A DNA stretch of 64,000 nt from Kitasatospora sp. MAA4 (GTDB taxonomy: Bacteria; Actinomycetota; Actinomycetes; Streptomycetales; Streptomycetaceae): positions 434,001 through 498,000 of the forward strand of contig NZ_JARZAI010000001.1 of the NCBI RefSeq assembly GCF_029893355.1. The letters run 5' to 3'. The notes under the pieces were generated by a model. It did no database searches. It worked only from the letters and a program-made list of their open reading frames with translations, and was not told where the DNA came from. Positions 57,240 to 64,000 of this stretch are shown here, in pieces. A program made the translations under genes and the position numbers. How positions within the stretch are numbered: the stretch's first letter is position 1; every line of letters starts with the position of its first letter.

Positions 57240-58538
57240 TTGACATCGACGACTCTGGTCGGCGGGGACGAGCAGGCCGCGCAGTCCCCGACGTTCCCCG
57301 ACCGCAGGTTCCGGGCGCTGTGGGTCGCGACCGGGCTGTCCCAGGCGGGTTCGGCGGTCAGCAACGTCACGATCCCGGTGTGCGCGGCGGTCACGCTGGG
57401 CGCCTCGGCCCTGGAGATGACCTGGCTGGCGATGATCGAGCTGCTCCCGTCGCTGCTGATCAGGATCCCCGCGGCGGCGTGGTCCGACGGGCTGCGCCGC
57501 CCGCGTGCGCCGATGATGGCGGCCTGCAACCTGGTGCAGGCGGTGATCATGGGGCTGATCCCGCTGCTGTGGTGGTCGGGGGTGCTGACCATCGGGCTGC
57601 TGCTGGTGCTGGCCGCCGCGGCCTCGTTCGCGCTCGGCGTGTACTCCGCGCTGGCCGGTCCGCTGATGGTGCAGATCGTTCCCAAGGCGCACCTGGTGGA
57701 GGCCAACGGGAAGATGTCCGCGACCCGCAGCGTCGCGGACATCAGCGGACCCGCGCTCGGCGGGGCGCTGCTCGCCCGGATCGCGGCGCCCTCGGTGGTG
57801 CTGGTCGACTCGCTCTCCTTCCTGGCCTCCGCCGCCCTGCTCGTCAGGGTCCGGGCCGGGAAGGCGCCGGAGAGCTCGGAAAAGCCCGAGCGTCCCGAGA
57901 AGCGGGAGAAGCAGAGACTCGGCTTCGCCGCGAACCTGCGGCTGGCCGTCGCGATGGCGCGGCAGTCCGGCGTCCGGGCCATGGTCGCGGTCGCGTTCGT
58001 CAACGGGCTCACGCAGCCGGTGCTGGTGCTCTTCCTCGTGCGGTCGGTCCACATGCGGCCGCCGCTGATCGGTACCCTGCTGGCCTTCGGCGCCGTCGGC
58101 GGCGTGGCGGGGGGCATGCTGGTCGGCCGGGCGCAGAAGGCGCTCGGGCCGGGCCGGACGCTCGCGGTGGGGACCGCCGCCAGCCTGCTGTCGCTCGCGC
58201 TGCTCCCGTTCGCGTCCGCCGGGCCGAGTGCGATGGCCGGGCTGGTGCTGCTGGAACTCGCGGGGAGCTTCGGTGGGACGCTGCTGATCGCCACGGTCTT
58301 CGGCGGGCTCCAGGCCGCGGCGCCGCGCGAGCGGATCGCGCAGGTGATGGCCATGGCCTGGGTGCAGTTGCAGGCGGCCGGCCTGATCGGGGTGCCGGTC
58401 GGCGGGGCGCTGGCCATCGCCTTCGGGACGCGGTGGGCGATGGTCGCCGCGTTCGCCGTCCTGGCCGCCGCCCTCGGTCCGCAGCTGGTCCGCTGGGCCC
58501 TGACCCGGTGGGCCCCGGACCCGCCGATCGCAGTGTGA
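57240..58538 (+). CDS. MFS exporter (EntS-like)
   Basis: A 432-aa permease with 12 hydrophobic segments, initiating SQAGSAVSNVTIPVCAA, and the acidic/basic loop ESSEKPERPEKREKQ between the two halves. The DGLRRPRAPMM motif-A-like loop follows helix 2. It resembles EntS/enterobactin-exporter-like MFS proteins. It probably starts at TTG 57240 with AAAGGACGG upstream. In the putative RiPP operon it is the export or self-resistance candidate. Confidence 0.88.
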   Translation: MTSTTLVGGDEQAAQSPTFPDRRFRALWVATGLSQAGSAVSNVTIPVCAAVTLGASALEMTWLAMIELLPSLLIRIPAAAWSDGLRRPRAPMMAACNLVQAVIMGLIPLLWWSGVLTIGLLLVLAAAASFALGVYSALAGPLMVQIVPKAHLVEANGKMSATRSVADISGPALGGALLARIAAPSVVLVDSLSFLASAALLVRVRAGKAPESSEKPERPEKREKQRLGFAANLRLAVAMARQSGVRAMVAVAFVNGLTQPVLVLFLVRSVHMRPPLIGTLLAFGAVGGVAGGMLVGRAQKALGPGRTLAVGTAASLLSLALLPFASAGPSAMAGLVLLELAGSFGGTLLIATVFGGLQAAAPRERIAQVMAMAWVQLQAAGLIGVPVGGALAIAFGTRWAMVAAFAVLAAALGPQLVRWALTRWAPDPPIAV

Positions 58539-58581
58539 CCGGGGCCCACCGCGATCCGCGGGTCCGTGGACGGGTCGTCCC

Positions 58582-58857
58582 ATGTATCTGACCAAGACCA
58601 CGGTGGACACGGGCGGTGTCGGCGCCGCGCCGCACTCCGCGGAGCAGCTGCACCGGCAGCTGCTGCGCAGCACGGCGGGCACCGACAGCCTCCAGCACGC
58701 GCGCATCGTGGTCCACGAGGACTGCGTGGTGTTCTGCCTCTACGTGCAGGCCCGCGATCTGCTGGAGGCGGCGCGGGTGGCCGAGCAGTTGTGCTGCCGG
58801 ACGATGGCCAGCGCCTGCCGCGGTTGGGCCGTCCGCTCCACCGAGGTGGGCCCCTGA
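58582..58857 (+). CDS. Small hypothetical protein of the RiPP-like operon
   Basis: A 91-aa soluble protein, beginning MYLTKTTVDTGGVGAAPHSA, with a betaalphabeta-like pattern (HARIVVHEDCVVFCLYV) and four cysteines including a CC pair. I recognise no family. It follows the MFS gene by 43 bp and precedes the convergent regulator. Small accessory proteins like this can be leader-binding or immunity factors, but nothing in the sequence proves either. Confidence 0.65.
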   Translation: MYLTKTTVDTGGVGAAPHSAEQLHRQLLRSTAGTDSLQHARIVVHEDCVVFCLYVQARDLLEAARVAEQLCCRTMASACRGWAVRSTEVGP

Positions 58858-58875
58858 GCGCGCCGGGGGCGTTGC

Positions 58876-59892
58876 TTACTCCAGGTCGTCCGGCGTGATC
58901 CAGGCGCGCGAGACGGCCTGGGCTCCGGCCTGGAACCGGCTGCGCGCGCCGAGCCTGGTGTGCAGGTCCGCCGCGACCCGGCGGGCCGTGCGGACCGAGA
59001 CGCCCAGGTGGCGGGCGATGGCCTCGTCGGTCAGACCCGCCGCCAGCAGCCTGAGCACCTGCCGCTCCTGGCTCGACAGCCCGTCGTCGTCGCGCCGGCG
59101 GGACGCGCCGAGCGCCGTCGCGGACCGCCAGACCGAGTTGAACAGGGCGGTCAGTGCCGTGATGACGCCGACGCTGGAGATCACGATCGCCGCGCTGCCG
59201 CCCTCGGCCGCCTCGAGCGGCACGACGGCCACCCGGCGGTCCACGATGAGCATCCGCAGCGGCAGCGACGCGGTGGTGCGCACCTCGCTGCCGAGCCCGC
59301 CGAGCCACTGGGCGTACTCCAGGGTCGGCCGGTGGTTGCGCACGCTGTCCTGGTAGACCGTGCGCACCCGCACCCCGCGTTCGATCGCCTCGGCGTCCAG
59401 CAGCCGGCTGGCCTTGAGGTTCTCCTCGGACTGGGCGCCGCCGGGCATGAAGGAGCTGGCCTCCCACTCGCAGCTGCGCGCGAGTTCGCCCAGCCGGTCG
59501 CGGATCGCGTCGATGCCGGACAGCCGCTCGATGTCCGGGTCCGCTTCCGGCTCCGCGCCGGTGTCGGTCGTCCGGCTCTCGGCGCGTTCGGCCAGCAGGA
59601 TGGACAGCGCGGCCGTGCCCTCCTCGATCTGCTGGTGCCGACGGGCCATCTCGGCCTGCTGGCGGGCCACCAGCGCCGAGAGGCCGACCTCGGGACGCAC
59701 GGCCTTCGGCGCGGGCCGGCCCGGGAACACCTGGAGCAGGGAGATGCCGGTGAGCTCGTCGAGCGCGACCCGGATCTGGTCGTGGTCGACGTCGAGCCTG
59801 CGGGCGAGGATGTCGAGGTCCTCGTCCGGGTGTTGGAGCATCGCCAGATAGACAGACTCGGCGAGGCTGCTCAGCCCAAGCCCTTCGAACAT
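58876..59892 (-). CDS. LuxR-type HTH regulator with TrmB-like N-terminal domain
   Basis: A 338-aa regulator. Residues ~1-60 form a TrmB/MarR-like winged helix (LAESVYLAMLQHPDED, DHDQIRVALDELTG), the middle part is an effector domain with a VRVRTVYQDSVRNH segment, and ~270-335 is a LuxR HTH (SSQERQVLRLLAAGL...SVRTARRVAADL). This TrmB-LuxR fusion is frequent as a pathway-specific regulator of Streptomyces RiPP and lanthipeptide clusters. The start at ATG 59892 follows GAGGGAG. It is expected to control the peptide operon, perhaps through the inverted repeat at 54846. Confidence 0.88.
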   Translation of the reverse strand: MFEGLGLSSLAESVYLAMLQHPDEDLDILARRLDVDHDQIRVALDELTGISLLQVFPGRPAPKAVRPEVGLSALVARQQAEMARRHQQIEEGTAALSILLAERAESRTTDTGAEPEADPDIERLSGIDAIRDRLGELARSCEWEASSFMPGGAQSEENLKASRLLDAEAIERGVRVRTVYQDSVRNHRPTLEYAQWLGGLGSEVRTTASLPLRMLIVDRRVAVVPLEAAEGGSAAIVISSVGVITALTALFNSVWRSATALGASRRRDDDGLSSQERQVLRLLAAGLTDEAIARHLGVSVRTARRVAADLHTRLGARSRFQAGAQAVSRAWITPDDLE

Positions 59893-60025
59893 TGACCACT
59901 CCCTCTGTCGCGGTCGGGTGACTGACTTCGGCGCACGTCTTCTCCCGCTCGCCACCACGCAGGAGTCACATCCGGCAACTGTCGTTCACAGAGTGGCACT
60001 TGATGCGCTACCCCACAAGACGTCG

Positions 60026-60048
60026 GCACCCCGGCGTCGCCGGGGTGC
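60026..60048 (-). terminator. Terminator hairpin downstream of the methyltransferase gene
   Basis: GCACCCCGGC (60026-60035) and GCCGGGGTGC (60039-60048) form a perfect 10-bp stem with a three-base loop in the 240-bp space 59893-60132. The rest of this space is the presumed promoter region of the LuxR-type regulator, without a clear -10. Confidence 0.65.
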
Positions 60049-60132
60049 GGCCGGCCACCGCCTGCCGCTGCTGGGAACCGGAACTACCGCGCAGTGTAGT
60101 GGAGTTGCGACAGGGCGCTACTCCCTGAGCGG

Positions 60133-60942
60133 CTACGGCAGTTCGGCCTCGCGGCGGGCGACGAGGTGGAAGAGGCGCGCGAACTGCCGGTAGGGGTCCC
60201 GCAGTCCGGCCTGCCACTCCAGTTCGCAGAGGTCCGCGAACTCCTCCGGCGACGGCTCACCGGACCGGTGGTCGGAGAAGACCCGCACGCCGTGCCACTC
60301 CACCGGCGGGACCCCGAGCGCGGCCAGCCGCCGGCCCAGGTCCAGCGGGGTGTCGGGGCGGGTGGGCAGGTAGCGGCCGCCCTGCTCCCGGGACTCCAGC
60401 AGCGTCGCCAGCGCGCCGCGCCAGTCGCCCTGCAGTCCGTCGCGCAGCGCCAGCGAGTCGCGGTTGACGGTGAGCACCGAGACCAGGCCGCCGGGGGCGA
60501 CCAGGCGCGCCAGCACGTCCAGCAGGGGGTCCGGATCGTCCAGGTAGAGCAGGACGCTGTGGCAGCAGACGAGGTCGAACCCCGTCCCGACCAGCTCCAC
60601 GGCCTGTTCCCCCAGCCCCTGGACCAGGCTGACCCGGCGGCCGACCTCGGGCTCCTCCGCCGCGAGCAGGTCCGCGGCGGCCCCGAGCAGCGTCTCGTCA
60701 CCGTCCACCACGGTCACCGAGTGCCCGGCCCGCGCCAGCAGGACCGCCTGGCGTCCGAAGCCGCCGCCGATGTCCACGACCCGGCACGGACGCCCGGGCA
60801 GGCGCCGGACCAGCGCGCGGGTGACGAGCTGGAACCGGACCTCGCCGCGGATGCTCCGGGCGTGGTCGAGGTAGGCGCCGGCTCGCGCGTCGGCGCCGTG
60901 CCTCCAGGAGTTCTCGCCCGGCTGTGCGGCGGCGTTCGTCAT
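60133..60942 (-). CDS. Class I SAM-dependent methyltransferase
   Basis: A 269-aa Rossmann methyltransferase. Motif I VVDIGGGFGR is at residues 55-64, motif II ends VTVVDGDE and motif IV DLVCCHSVLLYLDD follows. It is most like CmoM/SmtA-type small-molecule or tRNA methyltransferases; the substrate is open. Between the regulator and the M16 proteases it could methylate the peptide, its N-terminus or an amine from the upstream operon. A -10-like TTAGAA lies upstream on the minus strand. Confidence 0.88.
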   Translation of the reverse strand: MTNAAAQPGENSWRHGADARAGAYLDHARSIRGEVRFQLVTRALVRRLPGRPCRVVDIGGGFGRQAVLLARAGHSVTVVDGDETLLGAAADLLAAEEPEVGRRVSLVQGLGEQAVELVGTGFDLVCCHSVLLYLDDPDPLLDVLARLVAPGGLVSVLTVNRDSLALRDGLQGDWRGALATLLESREQGGRYLPTRPDTPLDLGRRLAALGVPPVEWHGVRVFSDHRSGEPSPEEFADLCELEWQAGLRDPYRQFARLFHLVARREAELP

Positions 60943-61161
60943 CGGCGTCGGTCCCTTCCCGGATCCCGTCGGGCTTCGGCTGCTGCCGAGCCCCCCTTTC
61001 TAACGCGGCGCCGGTCTCCCGTCCCAGGGCGCCGCGGTGGCCGAAAGCTGCACCGGCCCGAACCGGCCGCCTCGCGCCCATCCGGCCGGTTCCGCCCGCC
61101 CGGGCGGGTGACCGCAAGTGACCACTTCCGAGCGGGCCCTCCCGTCGCGTATCCCTGGGAC

Positions 61162-62478
61162 ATGGCACTGTTGGCGCACTCCGCTTCCTCGGGCCCGACC
61201 CGCCGCGTCGAGCGCGCAACGCTCGGCAACGGGCTGCGACTGGTGCTCAGCCCCGACCGGCACGCCCTTGTCGCGGCCGTCGCGGTCGTCTACGGCGTGG
61301 GCACGCGCACCGAGCCCGAGGGCCGCTCGGGCTTCGCCCACCTCTTCGAACACCTGATGTTCCAGGGGTCGGTGAGCCTGCGCAAGGCCGCCTACACCCG
61401 GCACGTGGAGCGCTCCGGCGGCACCTTCCGCGGCTCCACGCACCTCGACTTCACGCTGTACGGCGAGGTCGCCCCCGCCAACGCCCTGCACCGGATGCTC
61501 TACCTGGAGTCCGACCGGATGCACGGCCTGCGGCTCACCGAGGCGAACCTGGCCAACCAGGTCTCGGTGGTCGAGGAGGAGATCCGGGCCACCGTGCTCA
61601 GCCGGCCGTACGGCGGTCTGCCCTGGCCGCGCCTGCCGTCGCTGATGTTCGAGACCTTCCCCAACACCCATGACGGCCGGGGCTCGTTCGCCGACCTGGA
61701 GCGGGCGACCCTGGCGGAGGCCGCGGGGTTCTTCGACCGCTACTACGCCGCCGGCAACGCCGTCCTGTGCGTCTGCGGCGACTTCGAGCCCGATCGCGCG
61801 CTACGGGCGATCGAGCGCTGCTTCGGCGACATCCCGCCCCGCCCGGCGCCTGCCCCCGCCGACCTCGGCGAACCCGAGCGCGCCGGTGAACGCCGCGCCT
61901 GCTACCGCGATCCGGTGGCGCCGCTGCCGGCGCTCGCCTGGGGCTGGCGGGTGCCGGACCCGATCGGCGACCTCGCCGGGTTCCTGCCCTATCTGCTGGT
62001 GGCCGGCCTGCTGGCCGGTACGGACGGCTCCCGCCTGGTCCGCCGCCTGGTGTTCGAGGACCGGACGGCGACCTCGGTGACCGGGCGCGTCGGCTTCCTC
62101 GCCGACCCGTTCACCGTGCGCGACCCGTCGGCCCTGGTGTTCCAGGCCCGGCTGCCGGCCGGCGCGGACGCCTGGCGGATCCTGGACGCCGTCGGCGAGG
62201 AGATCGAGCGCCTCGCCGCGGTCGGCCCCGAACCGGCCGAACTCGACGGCGTCGCAGCCCGCCTGATCGTCGAGCAGCTGGACCGGACGGACTCGGTGCT
62301 GGGCCGCGCCGAGCGGCTGGCCGTCTTCGAGCTGCAACGCGGCGACCCGTTCCTGCTCGGCGAGCTGCCCCGCCTGCTGGGCTCGGTCAGCGCCGGCGAC
62401 GTACGCGAGGCCGCCGCCCGGCTCACCCCGGACCGGCGCTCGGGCATCGAGGTCGTGCCAAGGGCCGAGCGCCGGTGA
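61162..62478 (+). CDS. M16-family zinc metallopeptidase, catalytic subunit
   Basis: A 438-aa M16B-type peptidase. The inverted zinc motif H60-x-x-E63-H64 (FAHLFEHLMFQGS) is intact, with further Glu ligands in NQVSVVEEEI. The next gene encodes a non-catalytic M16 partner, and such catalytic/non-catalytic pairs (like PqqF/PqqG) process peptides in a clamshell. Here it is the leader-peptidase candidate for the 43-aa precursor. A -10-like TATCCC six bases before ATG 61162 suggests a leaderless transcript. Confidence 0.92.
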   Translation: MALLAHSASSGPTRRVERATLGNGLRLVLSPDRHALVAAVAVVYGVGTRTEPEGRSGFAHLFEHLMFQGSVSLRKAAYTRHVERSGGTFRGSTHLDFTLYGEVAPANALHRMLYLESDRMHGLRLTEANLANQVSVVEEEIRATVLSRPYGGLPWPRLPSLMFETFPNTHDGRGSFADLERATLAEAAGFFDRYYAAGNAVLCVCGDFEPDRALRAIERCFGDIPPRPAPAPADLGEPERAGERRACYRDPVAPLPALAWGWRVPDPIGDLAGFLPYLLVAGLLAGTDGSRLVRRLVFEDRTATSVTGRVGFLADPFTVRDPSALVFQARLPAGADAWRILDAVGEEIERLAAVGPEPAELDGVAARLIVEQLDRTDSVLGRAERLAVFELQRGDPFLLGELPRLLGSVSAGDVREAAARLTPDRRSGIEVVPRAERR

Positions 62479-63779
62479 CCCGGCGACCCGCGCGGCGGAT
62501 GCCCGCGCTCGGCCCCTTCCGGCCCGTGCTCGTCCCCGAACACGTCGAGCTGACGCTGCCCAGCGGTCTCACCGTCCTGGCCGTCCGCCGGCACGGCGAG
62601 CCGCTGGCCGAGCTCAGGCTGCGGATACCGCTCGCGGGCGCGGACCCCGCGCCCGCCCGACTGCTGGCGCGCACCCTGTTCGCGGGCACCGCGTCCGTTC
62701 AGCAGCTGGGTGGCAGTCTCGGCGCCGACGTGAACCGGGACCGGCTGCGGATCAGCGGCCGAGCGCCGGTCGGCGCCCTCGACCGGCTGCTGGCGACGCT
62801 GGCCCGGCTGCTCGCGGCGGGCGCCTACCCGCCGTCCGAAGTCCGCGTTGCCCGCGCCGGGTTGGCCGACCAGCTGCGCGTCGCCCGGTCGCTCCCGGCC
62901 CAGCTGGCCGCAGCGGCGCTGGCCCGGCGGATCTATCCAGGCCACCCCTACGGCCGGCCGTCGCCGGAGCCCGAGGAGGTCGCCGCGGTGGCCTCGGAGG
63001 ATCTGCGAGCCCTGCACGCACGGCTGGTGCGGCCCGCCGGCTGCACGCTGGTCCTGGTCGGCGACCTCGATCCGCAGGCCGCCGCCGGGACCGCGGCCCG
63101 CTGCCTGGCGGGCTGGACCGGGACGGCCCCCGAGCACGTGCTGCCCCCGGTCCCGCCGCTGCGCCCCGGCGCGCTGCTGCTGGTCGACCGGCCCGGGAGC
63201 GCGCAGTCCTCGCTGCGCATCGCCCTCCCGGCCGTCCCGCGCGGCCATCGGGACAACGCGGCGCTGCGGCTGGCCAACCTCGTCTTCGGCGGCTACTTCT
63301 GCTCGCGCTGGACCGCCAACCTGCGCGAGGACAAGGGCTACAGCTACGGCCCCCTCTCGGTCATCGAGGACCGGCCGGCCGGTGCGCGACTGATCGCCTC
63401 GGCCGACGTGGCCACCGAGCACACGGCGCCGGCGCTCGTCGAGACCCTGCACGAACTCGGCAGGATCGCCTGCCTGCCACCGGACCGGGCCGAGGTCCAG
63501 CGCGCACGCGACTACACGCTCGGCTCGCTCGTGGTCCTCGGCATGTCCACCCACCGCGACCTCGCCGACCTCGCCGCCGGCCTGGTCGACGGCGGACTGC
63601 CCCTCACCTACCTGGCCGACTACGCCCGACAACTCGCCGCAGCGACCGTGGACGACGTCCACCGCGCCGCCGCCGACTACCTCGCCCCCTCTGGAGCCGT
63701 CCCCGTCCTGCTCGCCGACGCGGCACGGGTGTCCCGCGCCGTCGCCGCACTGGCACCGGTCACGGTCCAACCGGCCTGA
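62475..63779 (+). CDS. M16-family peptidase-like protein, non-catalytic subunit
   Basis: A 434-aa M16 fold without HxxEH (the matching helix reads ARTLFAGTASVQQ). The C-terminal substrate-binding signature FGGYFCSRWTANLRED followed by KGYSYG, with the conserved Arg and Tyr, is retained. GTG 62475 overlaps the stop of the catalytic subunit gene (GTGA), so the two are made in equal amounts and presumably form a heterodimer. Confidence 0.92.
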   Translation: MTRRPARRMPALGPFRPVLVPEHVELTLPSGLTVLAVRRHGEPLAELRLRIPLAGADPAPARLLARTLFAGTASVQQLGGSLGADVNRDRLRISGRAPVGALDRLLATLARLLAAGAYPPSEVRVARAGLADQLRVARSLPAQLAAAALARRIYPGHPYGRPSPEPEEVAAVASEDLRALHARLVRPAGCTLVLVGDLDPQAAAGTAARCLAGWTGTAPEHVLPPVPPLRPGALLLVDRPGSAQSSLRIALPAVPRGHRDNAALRLANLVFGGYFCSRWTANLREDKGYSYGPLSVIEDRPAGARLIASADVATEHTAPALVETLHELGRIACLPPDRAEVQRARDYTLGSLVVLGMSTHRDLADLAAGLVDGGLPLTYLADYARQLAAATVDDVHRAAADYLAPSGAVPVLLADAARVSRAVAALAPVTVQPA

Positions 63780-63785
63780 GCGGGA

Positions 63786-64000
63786 TCAGCGCAGCAGGTC
63801 CGCCTCCCGCACGCGGTGGAGGTGGATGAGGACGTCGTAGGACCGGCCGATCGCGAGGGTGTCGAGCGGGCAGGGGTACTCAGTGCCGATCTGGCGGGTC
63901 GGGCGGGCGGTGTCCAGCCAGGCGCGGGCCGCTGCCGGGGCGTTGCGGGTGTCCAGGACGTAGTCGGGGTGGCGGAGTTGGCCGAGGGTGTACTCGTTGG
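63786..64000 (-). CDS. Erythromycin-esterase family protein, C-terminal part (runs off window end)
   Basis: The last 70 or so codons of a minus-strand gene, convergent with the M16 pair. The tail contains NEYTLGQLRHPDYVLDTRN and ends IGRSYDVLIHLHRVREADLLR-like (the IGRSYDVLIHLHRV segment is diagnostic), matching the C-terminal end of erythromycin-esterase-like (EreA/B fold) hydrolases. Active-site residues lie outside the window, so activity cannot be judged. Confidence 0.7.
   Translation of the reverse strand, partial: NEYTLGQLRHPDYVLDTRNAPAAARAWLDTARPTRQIGTEYPCPLDTLAIGRSYDVLIHLHRVREADLLR

Overview
The window is high-GC actinobacterial DNA and looks like the chromosome of a member of the Streptomycetaceae. 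The reasons are very strong G/C third-position bias, many GTG starts, leaderless-type promoters, and family content typical of that group: SARP regulator, DUF5753 XRE regulator with DUF6879 partner, SAV_915 family protein, MelC1/MelC2 tyrosinase operon, SigB/F-type sigma factor with a separate anti-sigma kinase, and a type III PKS operon. No transposase, integrase, CRISPR array or rRNA is visible.

Layout. 1-2.3 kb: an accessory patch with an XRE/DUF5753 regulator, its DUF6879 and 77-aa partners, a truncated neighbour and a dead VOC-gene tail. 2.3-6.7 kb: a drug-type ABC exporter, an archaeal-type methionyl-tRNA synthetase and a GNAT. 6.7-13 kb: a LuxR regulator, a 1021-aa AfsR-like SARP/NB-ARC/TPR regulator, a small secreted protein and a KimA-like permease. 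Three promoter regions here carry the same 11-bp-spaced GCGTTGA repeats. 13-19.9 kb: aminotransferase, cold-shock protein plus DEAD-box helicase, and an anti-sigma/sigma pair. 19.9-23.4 kb: a UbiA / type III PKS / methyltransferase / FAD hydroxylase operon for a phenolic lipid or prenylated phenol. 24-32 kb: MarR-controlled MFS and ALDH, a molybdopterin oxidoreductase and melC1-melC2. 32.7-36 kb: a metallopeptidase-like vWA protein coupled to a double-AAA ATPase. 36-41 kb: SDR, an odd alanine-anticodon tRNA, HAD protein, aldo/keto reductase and an amino-acid permease.

41.0-49.2 kb is a tightly coupled biosynthetic operon with no signature enzyme that I recognise: P450, acyl-CoA dehydrogenase-like protein, BioF2/FemAB-type GNAT, SRPBCC protein, class III aminotransferase, stand-alone ACP, complete elongating KS and a thioester-reductase-like SDR. 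It is preceded by a class II tRNA-like element with an abnormal anticodon arm. Its gene set suggests a carrier-bound acyl chain that is reduced, aminated and N-acylated.

49.2-54.8 kb holds a DUF2254 membrane protein and a polyamine-type ABC importer. The importer ATPase is translationally coupled to a 29-codon peptide ORF. 54.8-63.8 kb looks like a ribosomally made, modified peptide (RiPP) locus without a known class-defining enzyme: a 43-aa precursor ending in an aromatic Trp/Tyr-rich tail, a strong attenuating hairpin, an M29-aminopeptidase-like protein, a PhyH dioxygenase, an MFS exporter, a small protein, a LuxR-type regulator, a methyltransferase and an M16 protease pair. The acyl/amine operon and the RiPP-like operon may act separately, or together as a lipid-peptide hybrid pathway. 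This is the part of the window most likely to be new. The window ends inside an erythromycin-esterase-family gene.
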